Of a stretch of 41,918 nucleotides of DNA, positions 33,845-41,918 are shown piece by piece. The DNA is from Limnoraphis robusta CS-951. GTDB taxonomy: Bacteria; Cyanobacteriota; Cyanobacteriia; Cyanobacteriales; Microcoleaceae. The translations under genes were made by a program, and so were the position numbers. The DNA is taken from the NCBI RefSeq assembly GCF_000972705.2, contig NZ_LATL02000286.1, positions 1 to 41,918 on the forward strand. Direction: 5' to 3'. Each line of letters opens with the position of its first letter. Within the stretch, counting starts at the first letter, position 1. The notes below the pieces were generated by a model. That model was not told the DNA's origin, ran no database searches, and was given only the letters and a program-made list of their open reading frames with translations.

Positions 33845-35614
33845 GTGCTGTCACGGAAAACAGATCAGTTTGCGACTGTGGTTGATTTTTCAGAGGGATT
33901 GAGAGAACACATGAGGCGACTGAATAGCGATCACAATAATTTTGAATCATCCGGTGCAACCTTCAGACTGTCTTGTCCGCTCCCCGATAGACAGACCCGT
34001 GAACCTTTCCGACTGCGTGGAACTTCCGCCCCGAAAAGTTCTACCCGCTTGGATCTAAATTGGGTACTCGCCACCTCGGGCGCCCTCTCCCAAGAACTCG
34101 AACTTAACAATCTCCTGATTCAATTAATCGAGGTGATTCTAGAAACCCCTGTCGCTAGTCAAGCATGGCTGATTCTCGAAAAATCCGGTCAATGGGTAAT
34201 CGAAGCCTCTGGAAGTCTCGAGTCTGAGACGGTAGACATCTTACAATCTCTGCCCTTAGAAACCGTTGAAAGTCCGTTGATGAGGCTGATTGTTAATCGC
34301 GTCCTTCACACTCAAACTTCTCTACTGTTGAACGATGTTGAGAATGAAGTGGATCTCATTCCTAATAGTCCCGTTAAACCTCTGTCTCTCCTTTGTCTTC
34401 CCCTGCGACTTCACGGTGAACTGATTGCTATTTTATACTTAGAAAATTATTTCACATCCTACGCTTTTACTCCCGAATATCGAGAACTGTTTAATCGCCT
34501 CTCTCCAGGGATGGCGAGCGCCTTAAAAAATGCTTGTCGATACAGCAATCTCAATCAAAAAGTAGCCGAAAAAACTCAAGCCCTTTCGGAAACCTTGAGG
34601 GAGTTAAAAAAGACTCAAAAAAAACTGGTACAATCCGAAAAAATGGTCGCTCTCGGACAACTAATTGCGGGAATTGCTCACGAAGTTAATACGCCTTTGG
34701 CAGCAATTTATGCTTCGGTTCAGAACCTTTCTCATGCCTTTGATCGCACCTTAAAACAACTGCCTTCTTTACTGGGAAAACGGTCTGGAACTCAACAAGA
34801 AGATTTGATGGCATTATTAGCCGCCAGTCGCCCGAGTCATATTCCTCTGTCTTTCCGAGAAGAACGTCAGTTCAAACGCAGCCTGGAAGAACAGTTAACC
34901 CGCCAAGGAATTGAACAAGCAGAAACAATCGCCACCATGTTAGTCGAAATGGGGATAAAAGAAGCAACGCCTGGGATTTTACGCCTCTTACAAAATCAGA
35001 ATCATAGCGAAATTTTAGACACGGCTTATCATTTGACGCTGCAACAGAGAAATAGTGAAAATATTAAGCTGGCTGTCGATAAAGCTTCAACGATTGTTTC
35101 CGCTCTCAAACGTTACGTTCATCCTGATCCTTGCGATCGCATGATTAGCGCTCAAATTGCTGAAGAAATTGATAGCGTTTTAATTCTTTACCAACATCAG
35201 TTAAAACAGGGGATTCAAGTGAGTACCAGCTATCAAGATCTACCTGAGATTGTATGTTATCCTGAACAACTCAATCAAGTCTGGGCTAATCTGATTCATA
35301 ATGCGATTCAGGCAATGGGACGTCAGGGAAAATTAGACATCACCGCGACTGGCCATCAGGGTTTGATCCGAGTTCAAGTGACAGACTCCGGTTGTGGTAT
35401 TCCTGCTGAGATCCAAGACAAAATCTTTGAACCCTTCTTTACGACTAAGGTCGCCGGAGTTGGGACAGGCTTGGGGTTAGATATTGCCCGTCAGATTATT
35501 CAGCAACATCATGGACAGATAGAGGTGGAAAGTCAACCAGGACGAACAACCTTTACAGTCTGGTTGCCCATTCATCAGGCCATTACATCTTCGAGTAAAA
35601 TCAGTTCAATTTGA
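33845..35614 (+). CDS. GAF-domain sensor histidine kinase with extended DHp
   Basis: 589 residues if begun at GTG 33845; the ATG at 33911, with GAGAG 6 bases upstream, is a good alternative. Order: polar N-terminus to 65, GAF domain at about 75-235, coiled coil 235-265, DHp helix with H279 in [17 protein letters not shown], then about 110 inserted helical residues (300-405), the second DHp helix ([17 protein letters not shown]), and an ATPase with N486, DSGCGIP (514) and GTGLGLDIA (540). No receiver and no membrane span. This extended DHp is seen in cyanobacterial kinases that carry HEVNTPL. Partner is not certain; the hybrid kinase and cyclase downstream on the same strand are candidates, although a MITE lies between. 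Confidence 0.9.
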   Translation: MLSRKTDQFATVVDFSEGLREHMRRLNSDHNNFESSGATFRLSCPLPDRQTREPFRLRGTSAPKSSTRLDLNWVLATSGALSQELELNNLLIQLIEVILETPVASQAWLILEKSGQWVIEASGSLESETVDILQSLPLETVESPLMRLIVNRVLHTQTSLLLNDVENEVDLIPNSPVKPLSLLCLPLRLHGELIAILYLENYFTSYAFTPEYRELFNRLSPGMASALKNACRYSNLNQKVAEKTQALSETLRELKKTQKKLVQSEKMVALGQLIAGIAHEVNTPLAAIYASVQNLSHAFDRTLKQLPSLLGKRSGTQQEDLMALLAASRPSHIPLSFREERQFKRSLEEQLTRQGIEQAETIATMLVEMGIKEATPGILRLLQNQNHSEILDTAYHLTLQQRNSENIKLAVDKASTIVSALKRYVHPDPCDRMISAQIAEEIDSVLILYQHQLKQGIQVSTSYQDLPEIVCYPEQLNQVWANLIHNAIQAMGRQGKLDITATGHQGLIRVQVTDSGCGIPAEIQDKIFEPFFTTKVAGVGTGLGLDIARQIIQQHHGQIEVESQPGRTTFTVWLPIHQAITSSSKISSI

Positions 35615-35749
35615 ACAGATCGGGTTGAAATTTCAGCTTATCCTGATGATTAGGGTGGGAAAATAGTCAATCTTTAAACCCACTGGATCGACAGGGTTAA
35701 TCGCATCGGACATCCGTTGACTCAATCATTCGAGAGGGTCTGTTTGGGT

Positions 35750-35855
35750 TATAGCGCTACGCGCTAGGCAAGAGGCAAGAGGCAAAAGGCAAAAGTTAGA
35801 CTAAAAAAGGTTTTCAGCTTTTACTAATGTCCTAACCATGATGCGTAGTGCTATA
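35750..35855 (-). mobile_element. MITE-like element, copy B (106 bp)
   Basis: Inverted copy of 2641-2746, same length, four differing positions, and the same terminal repeats (TATAGCGCTACGC / GCGTAGTGCTATA). It stands in the intergenic space between a histidine kinase and a hybrid kinase and could carry or block transcription signals. Such identity implies recent transposition or a family kept uniform by other copies in the genome. Confidence 0.75.
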
Positions 35856-36003
35856 GAATAAATTTCAGAGTCAGTAAAAATTCTTACGGCTTTAGTCTTT
35901 TCAGAGGGACTTAAACGTTAACCTAAAACTCAGTCTAATATAAACTTTAATTGATTATTCAAAAGAATTGACCTCTAAAACCAGAATCAAAGTTGGGAAT
36001 CTC

Positions 36004-36026
36004 CTTGAAAATCATTAATTTTCAAG
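36004..36026. promoter_or_regulatory. Inverted repeat in the leader of the hybrid kinase
   Basis: CTTGAAAAT (36004-36012) and ATTTTCAAG (36018-36026) are a perfect 9-bp inverted repeat with loop CATTA, 40 bases before the ATG and upstream of the GAGGGAG ribosome site. It could be an operator or an RNA hairpin in the 5' leader. GTTGGGAA also occurs on both sides (about 35992 and 36035). Confidence 0.5.
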
Positions 36027-36066
36027 ACGAAGAGGTTGGGAAACCAAAAATATAGAGGGAGAATCT

Positions 36067-39000
36067 ATGGGCAAACCCGCTATTATTTGTGTAGATGACG
36101 AACGAGTTGTGCTGATTAGTCTACGGGATCAGCTCTTACCCTATTTGGGAGAAAAATATAATATTGAACTGGCAGAAAGTGGAGAAGAAGCCCTAGAAAT
36201 TCTAGAAGAGTTACAAAGCGAACAGATGGAAATTCCCTTAATCATCTCTGATCTGATCATGCCCAAAATGACTGGAGATGAACTCCTCAAACAAGTTCAC
36301 GAGCGCTCGAGCAAAACCCTAAAAATTCTCCTGACTGGACAAGCCAGCACCGTAGCTATTGGCAATGCAGTTAATAGCGCCAGTCTCTATCGTTATATTC
36401 CCAAACCTTGGAATGAAACCGATCTGTGTTTAACCGTAACCGCCGCTTTACGAAGTTATCAACGGGACAAACAACTCTCCGCCCAAAACACCGCTCTCCA
36501 TAAAATTAATCAAGAATTAGAACAACTCAATGCCAGTCTCGAACAAAAAGTAGCCGAACGAACTTGGGAACTCGAAGAAAAAAATCGCCTACTAAAACGT
36601 GAAGAAGAACAACTGAGAAAAAGTGAAGAACGTTGGCAACTGGCCCTACGAGGAAGCAATGATGGCATCTGGGACTGGAATTTGAAAACCAGTGAAACCT
36701 TTTATTCGAGTCGTTGGAAAGAAATGTTAGGTTATGAAGATCACGAGATCGGAAATACCCTCGATGAATGGTCAGGGCGTGTGCATCCTGATGATTTTCC
36801 CCTAATTTTAGCAGCCATTGAAGAGCATACGAAGCGCAAAACGACTTACTTTACGTTTGAGTTTAGAATGCGCTGCAAAAATGGTGAATATAAATGGATT
36901 TTATCTCGTGGACAAGCCCTGTTTGATGAGAATGGAGAAGCGGTTCGGTTTGCAGGTTCTCACGCCGATATTAGCGATCGCAAACGCGCCGAAGAAGCCC
37001 TGGAATATCGCGCCCAAAAAGACAATTTACTCAGTCGCATTTCCGAACAGTTTCTCAACCAAGATACTGATGCAGGAATTCATCTAGCCTTGCAAGCCAC
37101 AGGCGAATTTATGGACTGCGATCGCGTTTATGTTTTTCGTTACACCGATAATCATACCAAATTAACTCAAACTCACGAATGGTGCGGTCAGGATGTTCCG
37201 TCTTTCATTCAAGATTATCAAGGAGTTCCGATTGAAGTTTTTCCTTGGTTTGTGCAAACGATTCTTAAAGGTAAGCCTTTTCAAGTTTCCAGTATTGCTC
37301 ATTTACCCGATGTGGCCGAGGCAGAAAAAGCCGAACTGAAACGCCTAACAACCCAATCTTTATTAATTGTTCCGATGCAATTAACTGGGCTAGAAGTTAA
37401 TCAAGATGTCGGGTTTATTGGTCTTGATAATGTACGATCACCACGAGTTTGGAGTCAAGAAGAGATTAACTTAGTGCGACGAGTCGGGGCGTTAATTGCG
37501 ATCGCTCAAGCTAAATATGAAGCTGAACTGGCTTTACGAGACTCAGAAGCCCGCTTTGCTGGCATTTTAGACAATGCAGACGAAGCGATTATTTCCATTG
37601 ATGAAACTCAACATATCACTCTATTTAACCAAGGAGCAGAAAAGATTTTTGGCTATTCTCAAGCCGAAGTTCTCGGTCAACCCCTCGATATTTTACTGCC
37701 TATACGGTTTATTGAAGGTCATCATCAGCATATTAAAAATTTTACCCAAACCTCATTATCGGCTCGTAAAATGAGCGAACGAAATACCGTATTTGGCCGA
37801 CGTCGAAATGGAGAAGAATTTCCCATTGAAGCTTCTATTTCTAAATTACAACTGGGGAAAAAACGGATTTATACCGCTTTTGTTCGTGATATTACCGAAC
37901 GCAAACGCGCCGAAGAAGAACTGAAACGCGCTAAAGCGGCGGCGGATACTGCAAGTCGTGCTAAAAGTGAATTTCTAGCGAATATGAGCCATGAATTAAG
38001 AACACCATTAAATGGAATTTTGGGATATGCTCAAATTTTGCAACGGGATAAAACGATTACCCCCCAGCAACAAAAAGGATTAGGAGTGATTAAACAATGT
38101 GGTTCTCATCTGTTGACGTTAATTAATGATATCCTCGATTTGTCTAAAATTGAAGCGCAAAAACTAGAACTTCATCCGACGGATTTTGACTTTTTAACCT
38201 TTCTCTGTGGCGTCTCGGAAATTTGCCGAGTTCGGGCTGAACAAAAAAATATTTCCTTTAGCTATCAAACCAGTCAACATTTGCCGCAAAATCTTCATAC
38301 CGATGAAAAACGATTGCGTCAAGTTTTGATTAATTTGATTAGTAATGCGATTAAATTTACCGATGCAGGCAGTGTTAAATTTAGCGTTAAACTGATTGAA
38401 AATGGGGCGGCAACGGTTTGTGAAATTGAACAACCGGATCAATGTTTTACGCCGCCTCAATGTGCAACTCACAAAATTAGATTTTTAGTGGAAGATACAG
38501 GAATTGGCATTCCTCCCGAACAAATTGATAAGATTTTTATTCCGTTTGAACAAGTTGGCGATCGCTTTCGCAAAGCTGAAGGAACGGGATTAGGATTAGC
38601 GATTACCCAGAAAATTGTGGCAATGATGGGAAGTACGTTAAATGTGGAAAGTGTTGTAAACAAAGGCAGTAAATTTTGGGTTGATTTAGATTTACATGAA
38701 GCTTCACAATGGGTAGATGCGAGTTTAATGATGCCTGCAATTATTAGAGGGTACAAAGGGAAAAAATATAAAATTTTAGTCGTTGATGATCGTTGGGATA
38801 ATCGTTCGATTCTGATTAATATGTTAGAACCTTTAGGTTTTCAACTGCTAGAAGCGACTCACGGTGAGGAAGGGATCGAAAAAGCCCTTCTCCATCAACC
38901 GGATCTGATTATTACTGATTTAGTCATGCCCCATATGGATGGCTTTGAAATGACTCGACAACTTCGCCAAATACCTCACTTTAAAAAAACAAATATTATT

Positions 39001-39402
39001 GCGACTTCTGCCAGTGTTTTTATCTTGGATCGCCAAAGAAGTCAAGAGTCAGGTTGTGATGCGTTTTTACCGAAACCCTTGCAGCTTGAAGATTTGCTAG
39101 AAACCTTACAAGTCTTGCTGAAAATCTCTTGGATTTATGAAGAAACTGAAGTTCAAAATGGCGTGAGTTATGCAGCAAAATATCACAACAGTGCCGACAT
39201 GGTAGTGCCGCCTATCTCGGAATTGATCACGGTTAAAGAAGCATTAGAAATTGGGGATTTTGAAACGATTGAACAAGAAGCAGAACGAATTAAGGGGTTA
39301 GATGAAAGTTATGCTAATTTTGCGCTAAAAATGTTAGAAATGGCGCAGGAGTTTGATGAAGAAGCTATTATCAATTTAATTCTATTAAACTCAACTCATT
39401 AA
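36067..39402 (+). CDS. Hybrid histidine kinase: REC-PAS-GAF-PAS-HisKA-HATPase-REC
   Basis: 1111-residue soluble phosphorelay kinase with receivers at both ends. N-terminal REC 4-130 with D62, and YRYIPKPWNETDL as in RpfG-like regulators. Coiled coil 140-185, PAS 186-305 (PAS_3 type, EFRMRCKNGEYKWI), GAF 315-485 without bilin cysteines, PAS 493-612, HisKA with H642 in MSHELRTP, N760, DTGIGIP (810) and GTGLGLA (839), and REC 902-1020 with D951 and K1003. The last about 65 residues are a helical tail without His. The second PAS is closely similar to the first PAS of the 20361 kinase (shared NQGAxKIFGYS, GQPLDxLLP and ARKM). GAGGGAG precedes the ATG. It lies 13 bases before the GGDEF gene, its likely output. 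Confidence 0.93.
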   Translation: MGKPAIICVDDERVVLISLRDQLLPYLGEKYNIELAESGEEALEILEELQSEQMEIPLIISDLIMPKMTGDELLKQVHERSSKTLKILLTGQASTVAIGNAVNSASLYRYIPKPWNETDLCLTVTAALRSYQRDKQLSAQNTALHKINQELEQLNASLEQKVAERTWELEEKNRLLKREEEQLRKSEERWQLALRGSNDGIWDWNLKTSETFYSSRWKEMLGYEDHEIGNTLDEWSGRVHPDDFPLILAAIEEHTKRKTTYFTFEFRMRCKNGEYKWILSRGQALFDENGEAVRFAGSHADISDRKRAEEALEYRAQKDNLLSRISEQFLNQDTDAGIHLALQATGEFMDCDRVYVFRYTDNHTKLTQTHEWCGQDVPSFIQDYQGVPIEVFPWFVQTILKGKPFQVSSIAHLPDVAEAEKAELKRLTTQSLLIVPMQLTGLEVNQDVGFIGLDNVRSPRVWSQEEINLVRRVGALIAIAQAKYEAELALRDSEARFAGILDNADEAIISIDETQHITLFNQGAEKIFGYSQAEVLGQPLDILLPIRFIEGHHQHIKNFTQTSLSARKMSERNTVFGRRRNGEEFPIEASISKLQLGKKRIYTAFVRDITERKRAEEELKRAKAAADTASRAKSEFLANMSHELRTPLNGILGYAQILQRDKTITPQQQKGLGVIKQCGSHLLTLINDILDLSKIEAQKLELHPTDFDFLTFLCGVSEICRVRAEQKNISFSYQTSQHLPQNLHTDEKRLRQVLINLISNAIKFTDAGSVKFSVKLIENGAATVCEIEQPDQCFTPPQCATHKIRFLVEDTGIGIPPEQIDKIFIPFEQVGDRFRKAEGTGLGLAITQKIVAMMGSTLNVESVVNKGSKFWVDLDLHEASQWVDASLMMPAIIRGYKGKKYKILVVDDRWDNRSILINMLEPLGFQLLEATHGEEGIEKALLHQPDLIITDLVMPHMDGFEMTRQLRQIPHFKKTNIIATSASVFILDRQRSQESGCDAFLPKPLQLEDLLETLQVLLKISWIYEETEVQNGVSYAAKYHNSADMVVPPISELITVKEALEIGDFETIEQEAERIKGLDESYANFALKMLEMAQEFDEEAIINLILLNSTH

Positions 39403-39415
39403 AAAGGCTAAAATT

Positions 39416-40828
39416 ATGATAGAAAATAGACAGCAAGAACTTATATTAATTGTTGACGACAATCCGACGAATATCAAAGTATTATCGGATTTTTTGAAAG
39501 ACTTTGGCTTCAAAGTTTTAATCGCTAAAGATGGCGAAAGTTGCCTCAGTAAACTGGAAAAAATCATACCAGATTTGATACTATTAGATGTAATGATGCC
39601 GGGAGTTGATGGGTTTGAAACCTGTCGTCGTCTCAAAGCCTTAGAGGCAACTAAAGACATTCCCGTGATTTTTATGACGGCTTTAACAGATCCCGTTGAT
39701 AAACTCAAAGGGTTTACTTTGGGCGCCGTTGACTACATTACAAAACCCCTACAACATGAAGAAGCGATCGCCCGAGTGAATGTTCACCTCAAATTACGCA
39801 GTTTAACCAAACAACTCGAACGACAAAATCACTTGTTAGAAGAAAAAAATCAGCTTTTACAAGAAGAAATTCGCTATCGAAAACTAGCAGAATCCGCCTT
39901 TAGATTATCTGAAGAAAAGTTTTCTAAAGCCTTTCGCTGTAGTCCCCATCCTTTGACGATTAGCACCCTCGCAGAAGGACGCTATATTGAAGTCAATGAA
40001 AGCTTTTGTCGCTTAACCGGCTATAGTTTTGATGAATTGATTGGAAAAACCGCAGATGAATTAGATTTTTGGGTGAACTCAGATGATCGACAACGAGTCG
40101 TTCAACAATTACAATCAGAAGGAACCATTCGCAATCAAGAATTTAATTATCGGACTAAATTAGGAACCATTAGAACCGTATTATTATCAGCCGAAATCTT
40201 TGAATATGACGGACAAGATTATCTCCTCGCAATTCCCAATGATATCACCGATCGCAAACAAGCCAAAGCCGTCGTCCAACGCGCCACTCAAGAATTAAAA
40301 CGAATTACAACCATTGATGATTTAACCCAAATTGCCAACCGTCGGCGCTTTGAAGAATATTTGGGTCAACAATGGGGAAAACTCGGACGTGAACAAGCGC
40401 CATTATCCTTTATTTTATGCGATGTTGACTACTTTAAACATTATAATGATACCTACGGTTATGAAGCCGGAAATGACTGTTTGCAACTGATCGCTCAAAC
40501 TCTTTTGCAAATTACTCGTACACCTGCGGATCTGGTTGCTCGTTATGGCGGTGAAGAATTTGCAGTGGTTCTTCCCCATACCAATTCCTTAGAAGCTTCA
40601 CAGGTTGCTGAAGCCATTTGTTCATCTATTCAACAACTCAAAATTCCTCACAATCAATCCAATGTCAGTCAATTCGTTACTTTAAGTTTAGGAGTTTCTA
40701 GTGTGGTTCCGAGTTCAGAATCTTGTCCGGCGGAAGCCTTAATGACTGTAGCCATTAGAGCCTTATCTCAAGCCAAACAACGCGGACGAGACACCTATTA
40801 CTTACACTCAGAACCTCAATCGGCTTGA
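39416..40828 (+). CDS. REC-PAS-GGDEF diguanylate cyclase, I-site not conserved
   Basis: 470-residue response regulator predicted to make cyclic di-GMP. REC 8-125 with D58 in LLDVMMP and K110 in YITKPL; coiled coil 130-160; PAS at about 165-285 (FSKAFRCSPHPLTIS, FCRLTGYSFDELIG); GGDEF 295-465 with DDLTQIANRRRFEEYL, LCDVDYFKHYNDTYG and GGEEF at 378-382. The residues at the RxxD position are T369-P-A-D372, so the inhibitory site lacks its Arg (R368 is one place off), unlike the cyclase at 24830. Ribosome site weak. It overlaps the convergent CoA-binding gene by 13 bp at the 3' end. Confidence 0.93.
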   Translation: MIENRQQELILIVDDNPTNIKVLSDFLKDFGFKVLIAKDGESCLSKLEKIIPDLILLDVMMPGVDGFETCRRLKALEATKDIPVIFMTALTDPVDKLKGFTLGAVDYITKPLQHEEAIARVNVHLKLRSLTKQLERQNHLLEEKNQLLQEEIRYRKLAESAFRLSEEKFSKAFRCSPHPLTISTLAEGRYIEVNESFCRLTGYSFDELIGKTADELDFWVNSDDRQRVVQQLQSEGTIRNQEFNYRTKLGTIRTVLLSAEIFEYDGQDYLLAIPNDITDRKQAKAVVQRATQELKRITTIDDLTQIANRRRFEEYLGQQWGKLGREQAPLSFILCDVDYFKHYNDTYGYEAGNDCLQLIAQTLLQITRTPADLVARYGGEEFAVVLPHTNSLEASQVAEAICSSIQQLKIPHNQSNVSQFVTLSLGVSSVVPSSESCPAEALMTVAIRALSQAKQRGRDTYYLHSEPQSA

Positions 40829-41289
40829 GAGCCATTAAAATGCTGTACATTCAGGCGTGCATACTCAATTTTAATACAGCGATCCATCACAACAGTTAAG
40901 CCAGCATCAATCGCCGTTTGGGCGGCTTTTGCATCAATAACACCCAACTGTCCCCAAACCGTTTTCGCCTGAATTGCGATCGCTTCTGAGACAATTTCAG
41001 ATAAAAATTCTGCCCGACGAAACACATTAACAATATCAATCCTTTCAGGTATCTCTTCTAAACTCGCATAACAACATTCACCCTCAATTTCTTTGACAGT
41101 TGGATTAACTGCATAAACCCGATAACCAACCCTTCGTAAAAATTGGGCAATTTGATAACTGGTTCGTGAGGGTTTATCAGAATGACCCACAACCGCAATG
41201 ACTTTAGCATTTGTCAAAATATGAGCGATGACTTCATCCTCTAGATTTAAGTTTGCCATGAGACGGTGTGAATATTCAGAACTCATCAT
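40816..41289 (-). CDS. CoA-binding domain protein, YccU type
   Basis: Small Rossmann-fold protein of the CoA_binding_2 family, probably binding CoA or a nucleotide; cellular role unknown. From the ATG at 41289 (157 residues; GGAG 8 bases upstream) the features are NAKVIAVVGHSDKPSRTSY (dinucleotide loop), FLRRVGYRVYAVNPTVKEI, IDIVNVFRRAEFL and VWGQLGVI, then VVMDRCIKIEYARL, all family-typical. Another ATG at 41259 is possible but has no ribosome site. The 3' end overlaps the cyclase gene on the other strand by 13 bp. Confidence 0.9.
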   Translation of the reverse strand: MMSSEYSHRLMANLNLEDEVIAHILTNAKVIAVVGHSDKPSRTSYQIAQFLRRVGYRVYAVNPTVKEIEGECCYASLEEIPERIDIVNVFRRAEFLSEIVSEAIAIQAKTVWGQLGVIDAKAAQTAIDAGLTVVMDRCIKIEYARLNVQHFNGSQAD

Positions 41290-41370
41290 TAATTGATCTC
41301 CATCTATTGGCACTTTTAGCAAAACTAGATTATCTTAGGCAGTGGTAATGTTTACAATTCTTAATCTACA

Positions 41371-41913
41371 GTGTCAGATTCCGCCGATTTTCGTCCCCCT
41401 GTTTCTCGTTCTCGCTACGATGGTTGGTCTTTAGACGAACGCAACCCCGACTATATTAACGCTTTAATGCCATTGTGGGAATGGTTTTATCGCTATTATT
41501 TTCGAGTTCAAACAGACGGTTGGCACCATGTCCCATCTGAGGGGAAATTTCTGGTTGTCGGTTCACACAATGGCGGTTTAGCCTCACCCGATATGCATAT
41601 GTGTTTGTATGACTGGTTTCGGCGTTTTGGGACTGATCGCTTGCTGTATGGCTTGATGCACCCAAATATGTGGAAAGCGGCACCGTCTGTTGCCAGTCAA
41701 GCGATGCAATGTGGTGCAATTATAGCCCATCCGAAAATGGCGATCGCAGCTTTTAAACGTAACGCCCCAGTCGTTGTTTATCCAGGGGGTGCAGAAGACG
41801 TTTTTCGTCCTCATTCCTTACGGGATAAAATTTATTTTGCGGGACGTAAAGGCTTTCTCAAACTGGCTTTACGAGAAGAAGTTCCGATTATTCCCCAGGG
41901 AAGACCCAGATAA
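41371..41913 (+). CDS. Lysophospholipid/diacylglycerol acyltransferase-like protein, 3' end altered or truncated
   Basis: Member of the PlsC-like LPLAT superfamily, closest in style to MGAT/DGAT-like acyltransferases, which transfer acyl chains from acyl-CoA or acyl-ACP to a glycerolipid. The GTG start at 41371 has no good ribosome site. The active-site box is GSHNGGLASPD, and the second motif VVVYPGGAEDVFRPHS matches the family. The frame continues normally to LREEVPIIP and then reads QGRPR and stop. Relatives continue from IIP with a VVSxGAHxT-type segment and many more residues. The change falls in the last 24 bases of the window, so it may be a contig-end artefact or a real break. Confidence 0.8.
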   Translation: MSDSADFRPPVSRSRYDGWSLDERNPDYINALMPLWEWFYRYYFRVQTDGWHHVPSEGKFLVVGSHNGGLASPDMHMCLYDWFRRFGTDRLLYGLMHPNMWKAAPSVASQAMQCGAIIAHPKMAIAAFKRNAPVVVYPGGAEDVFRPHSLRDKIYFAGRKGFLKLALREEVPIIPQGRPR

Positions 41914-41918
41914 ATGGG

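Larger units (their letters stand above)
35615..36066. other. Intergenic region with MITE copy and leader hairpin
   Basis: About 450 bp. It contains the MITE copy (35750-35855) and, close to the next gene, the inverted repeat 36004-36026. A GTTAACCT string lies near 35919 and TAATATAAA near 35937 may be a -10, but neither is in a regular array. Confidence 0.55.

Noticed and set aside
37000..37550. GAF domain of the second hybrid kinase as a cyanobacteriochrome
   Set aside because: It lacks both the DXCF and the Cys-His motifs; it looks like an ordinary ligand-binding GAF.

Overview
The window reads as chromosomal DNA of a filamentous cyanobacterium. The palindrome GCGATCGC (HIP1) recurs throughout, base composition is moderately AT-rich, and many protein families are typical of Oscillatoriales-like genomes: GAF/PAS hybrid kinases, a filamentous-haemagglutinin-type exoprotein, a COP23-like secreted protein and an isoamylase-type GlgX. 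The species cannot be fixed from sequence alone. Both ends are incomplete. The integrase at the left lacks its N-terminus, and the acyltransferase at the right loses family resemblance in its last few codons.

Left end (1-2970): a tyrosine recombinase lies against a universal-stress-protein gene that stops exactly inside its conserved ATP-binding loop. This looks like the edge of an integrated element that has disrupted usp. Upstream of usp is a TRAP-type solute-binding lipoprotein with no membrane subunits in view. The following intergenic stretch carries two adjoining MITE-like elements. An almost identical, inverted copy of the first lies at 35750-35855.

Surface-polysaccharide block (2971-13408): a family 2 glycosyltransferase is divergent from a Wzx-type flippase. 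After a double terminator comes a seven-gene minus-strand operon, read from 13408 down to 6246: family 4 glycosyltransferase, GlpD-like dehydrogenase, DUF457/YdjM-like membrane protein, PHP-like protein, methyltransferase, extended SDR and hexapeptide acyltransferase. A palindromic repeat is inserted in the middle. The set suggests synthesis, modification and export of an exopolysaccharide or glycolipid, but the product is unknown.

Housekeeping genes (14055-17920) are an SRPBCC protein, tilS (tRNA-Ile lysidine synthetase) and glgX (glycogen debranching enzyme).

Sensory and exoprotein block (18103-40828): an RTX-like exoprotein is divergent from a 1490-residue hybrid histidine kinase. That kinase carries four CBS motifs and a GAF domain with both cysteines of a DXCF-type cyanobacteriochrome. 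It overlaps by 4 bp a REC-GGDEF diguanylate cyclase. A 1365-residue two-partner-secretion exoprotein follows, then small exported proteins (one a cysteine-free COP23 relative) facing a membrane-anchored trypsin-like protease. A second signalling cassette follows: histidine kinase, REC-PAS-GAF-PAS hybrid kinase and REC-PAS-GGDEF cyclase. The intergenic region 19558-20360 has two arrays of 11-bp-phased direct repeats, the spacing used by PhoB/OmpR-family regulators. The most attractive hypothesis is a light- and nucleotide-sensing c-di-GMP switch that controls surface adhesins and exopolymer. The domain calls are read from sequence; the circuit is inference.

Right end (40816-41918): a CoA-binding protein overlaps the second cyclase tail to tail, followed by a PlsC/DGAT-like acyltransferase whose 3' end is missing or altered.
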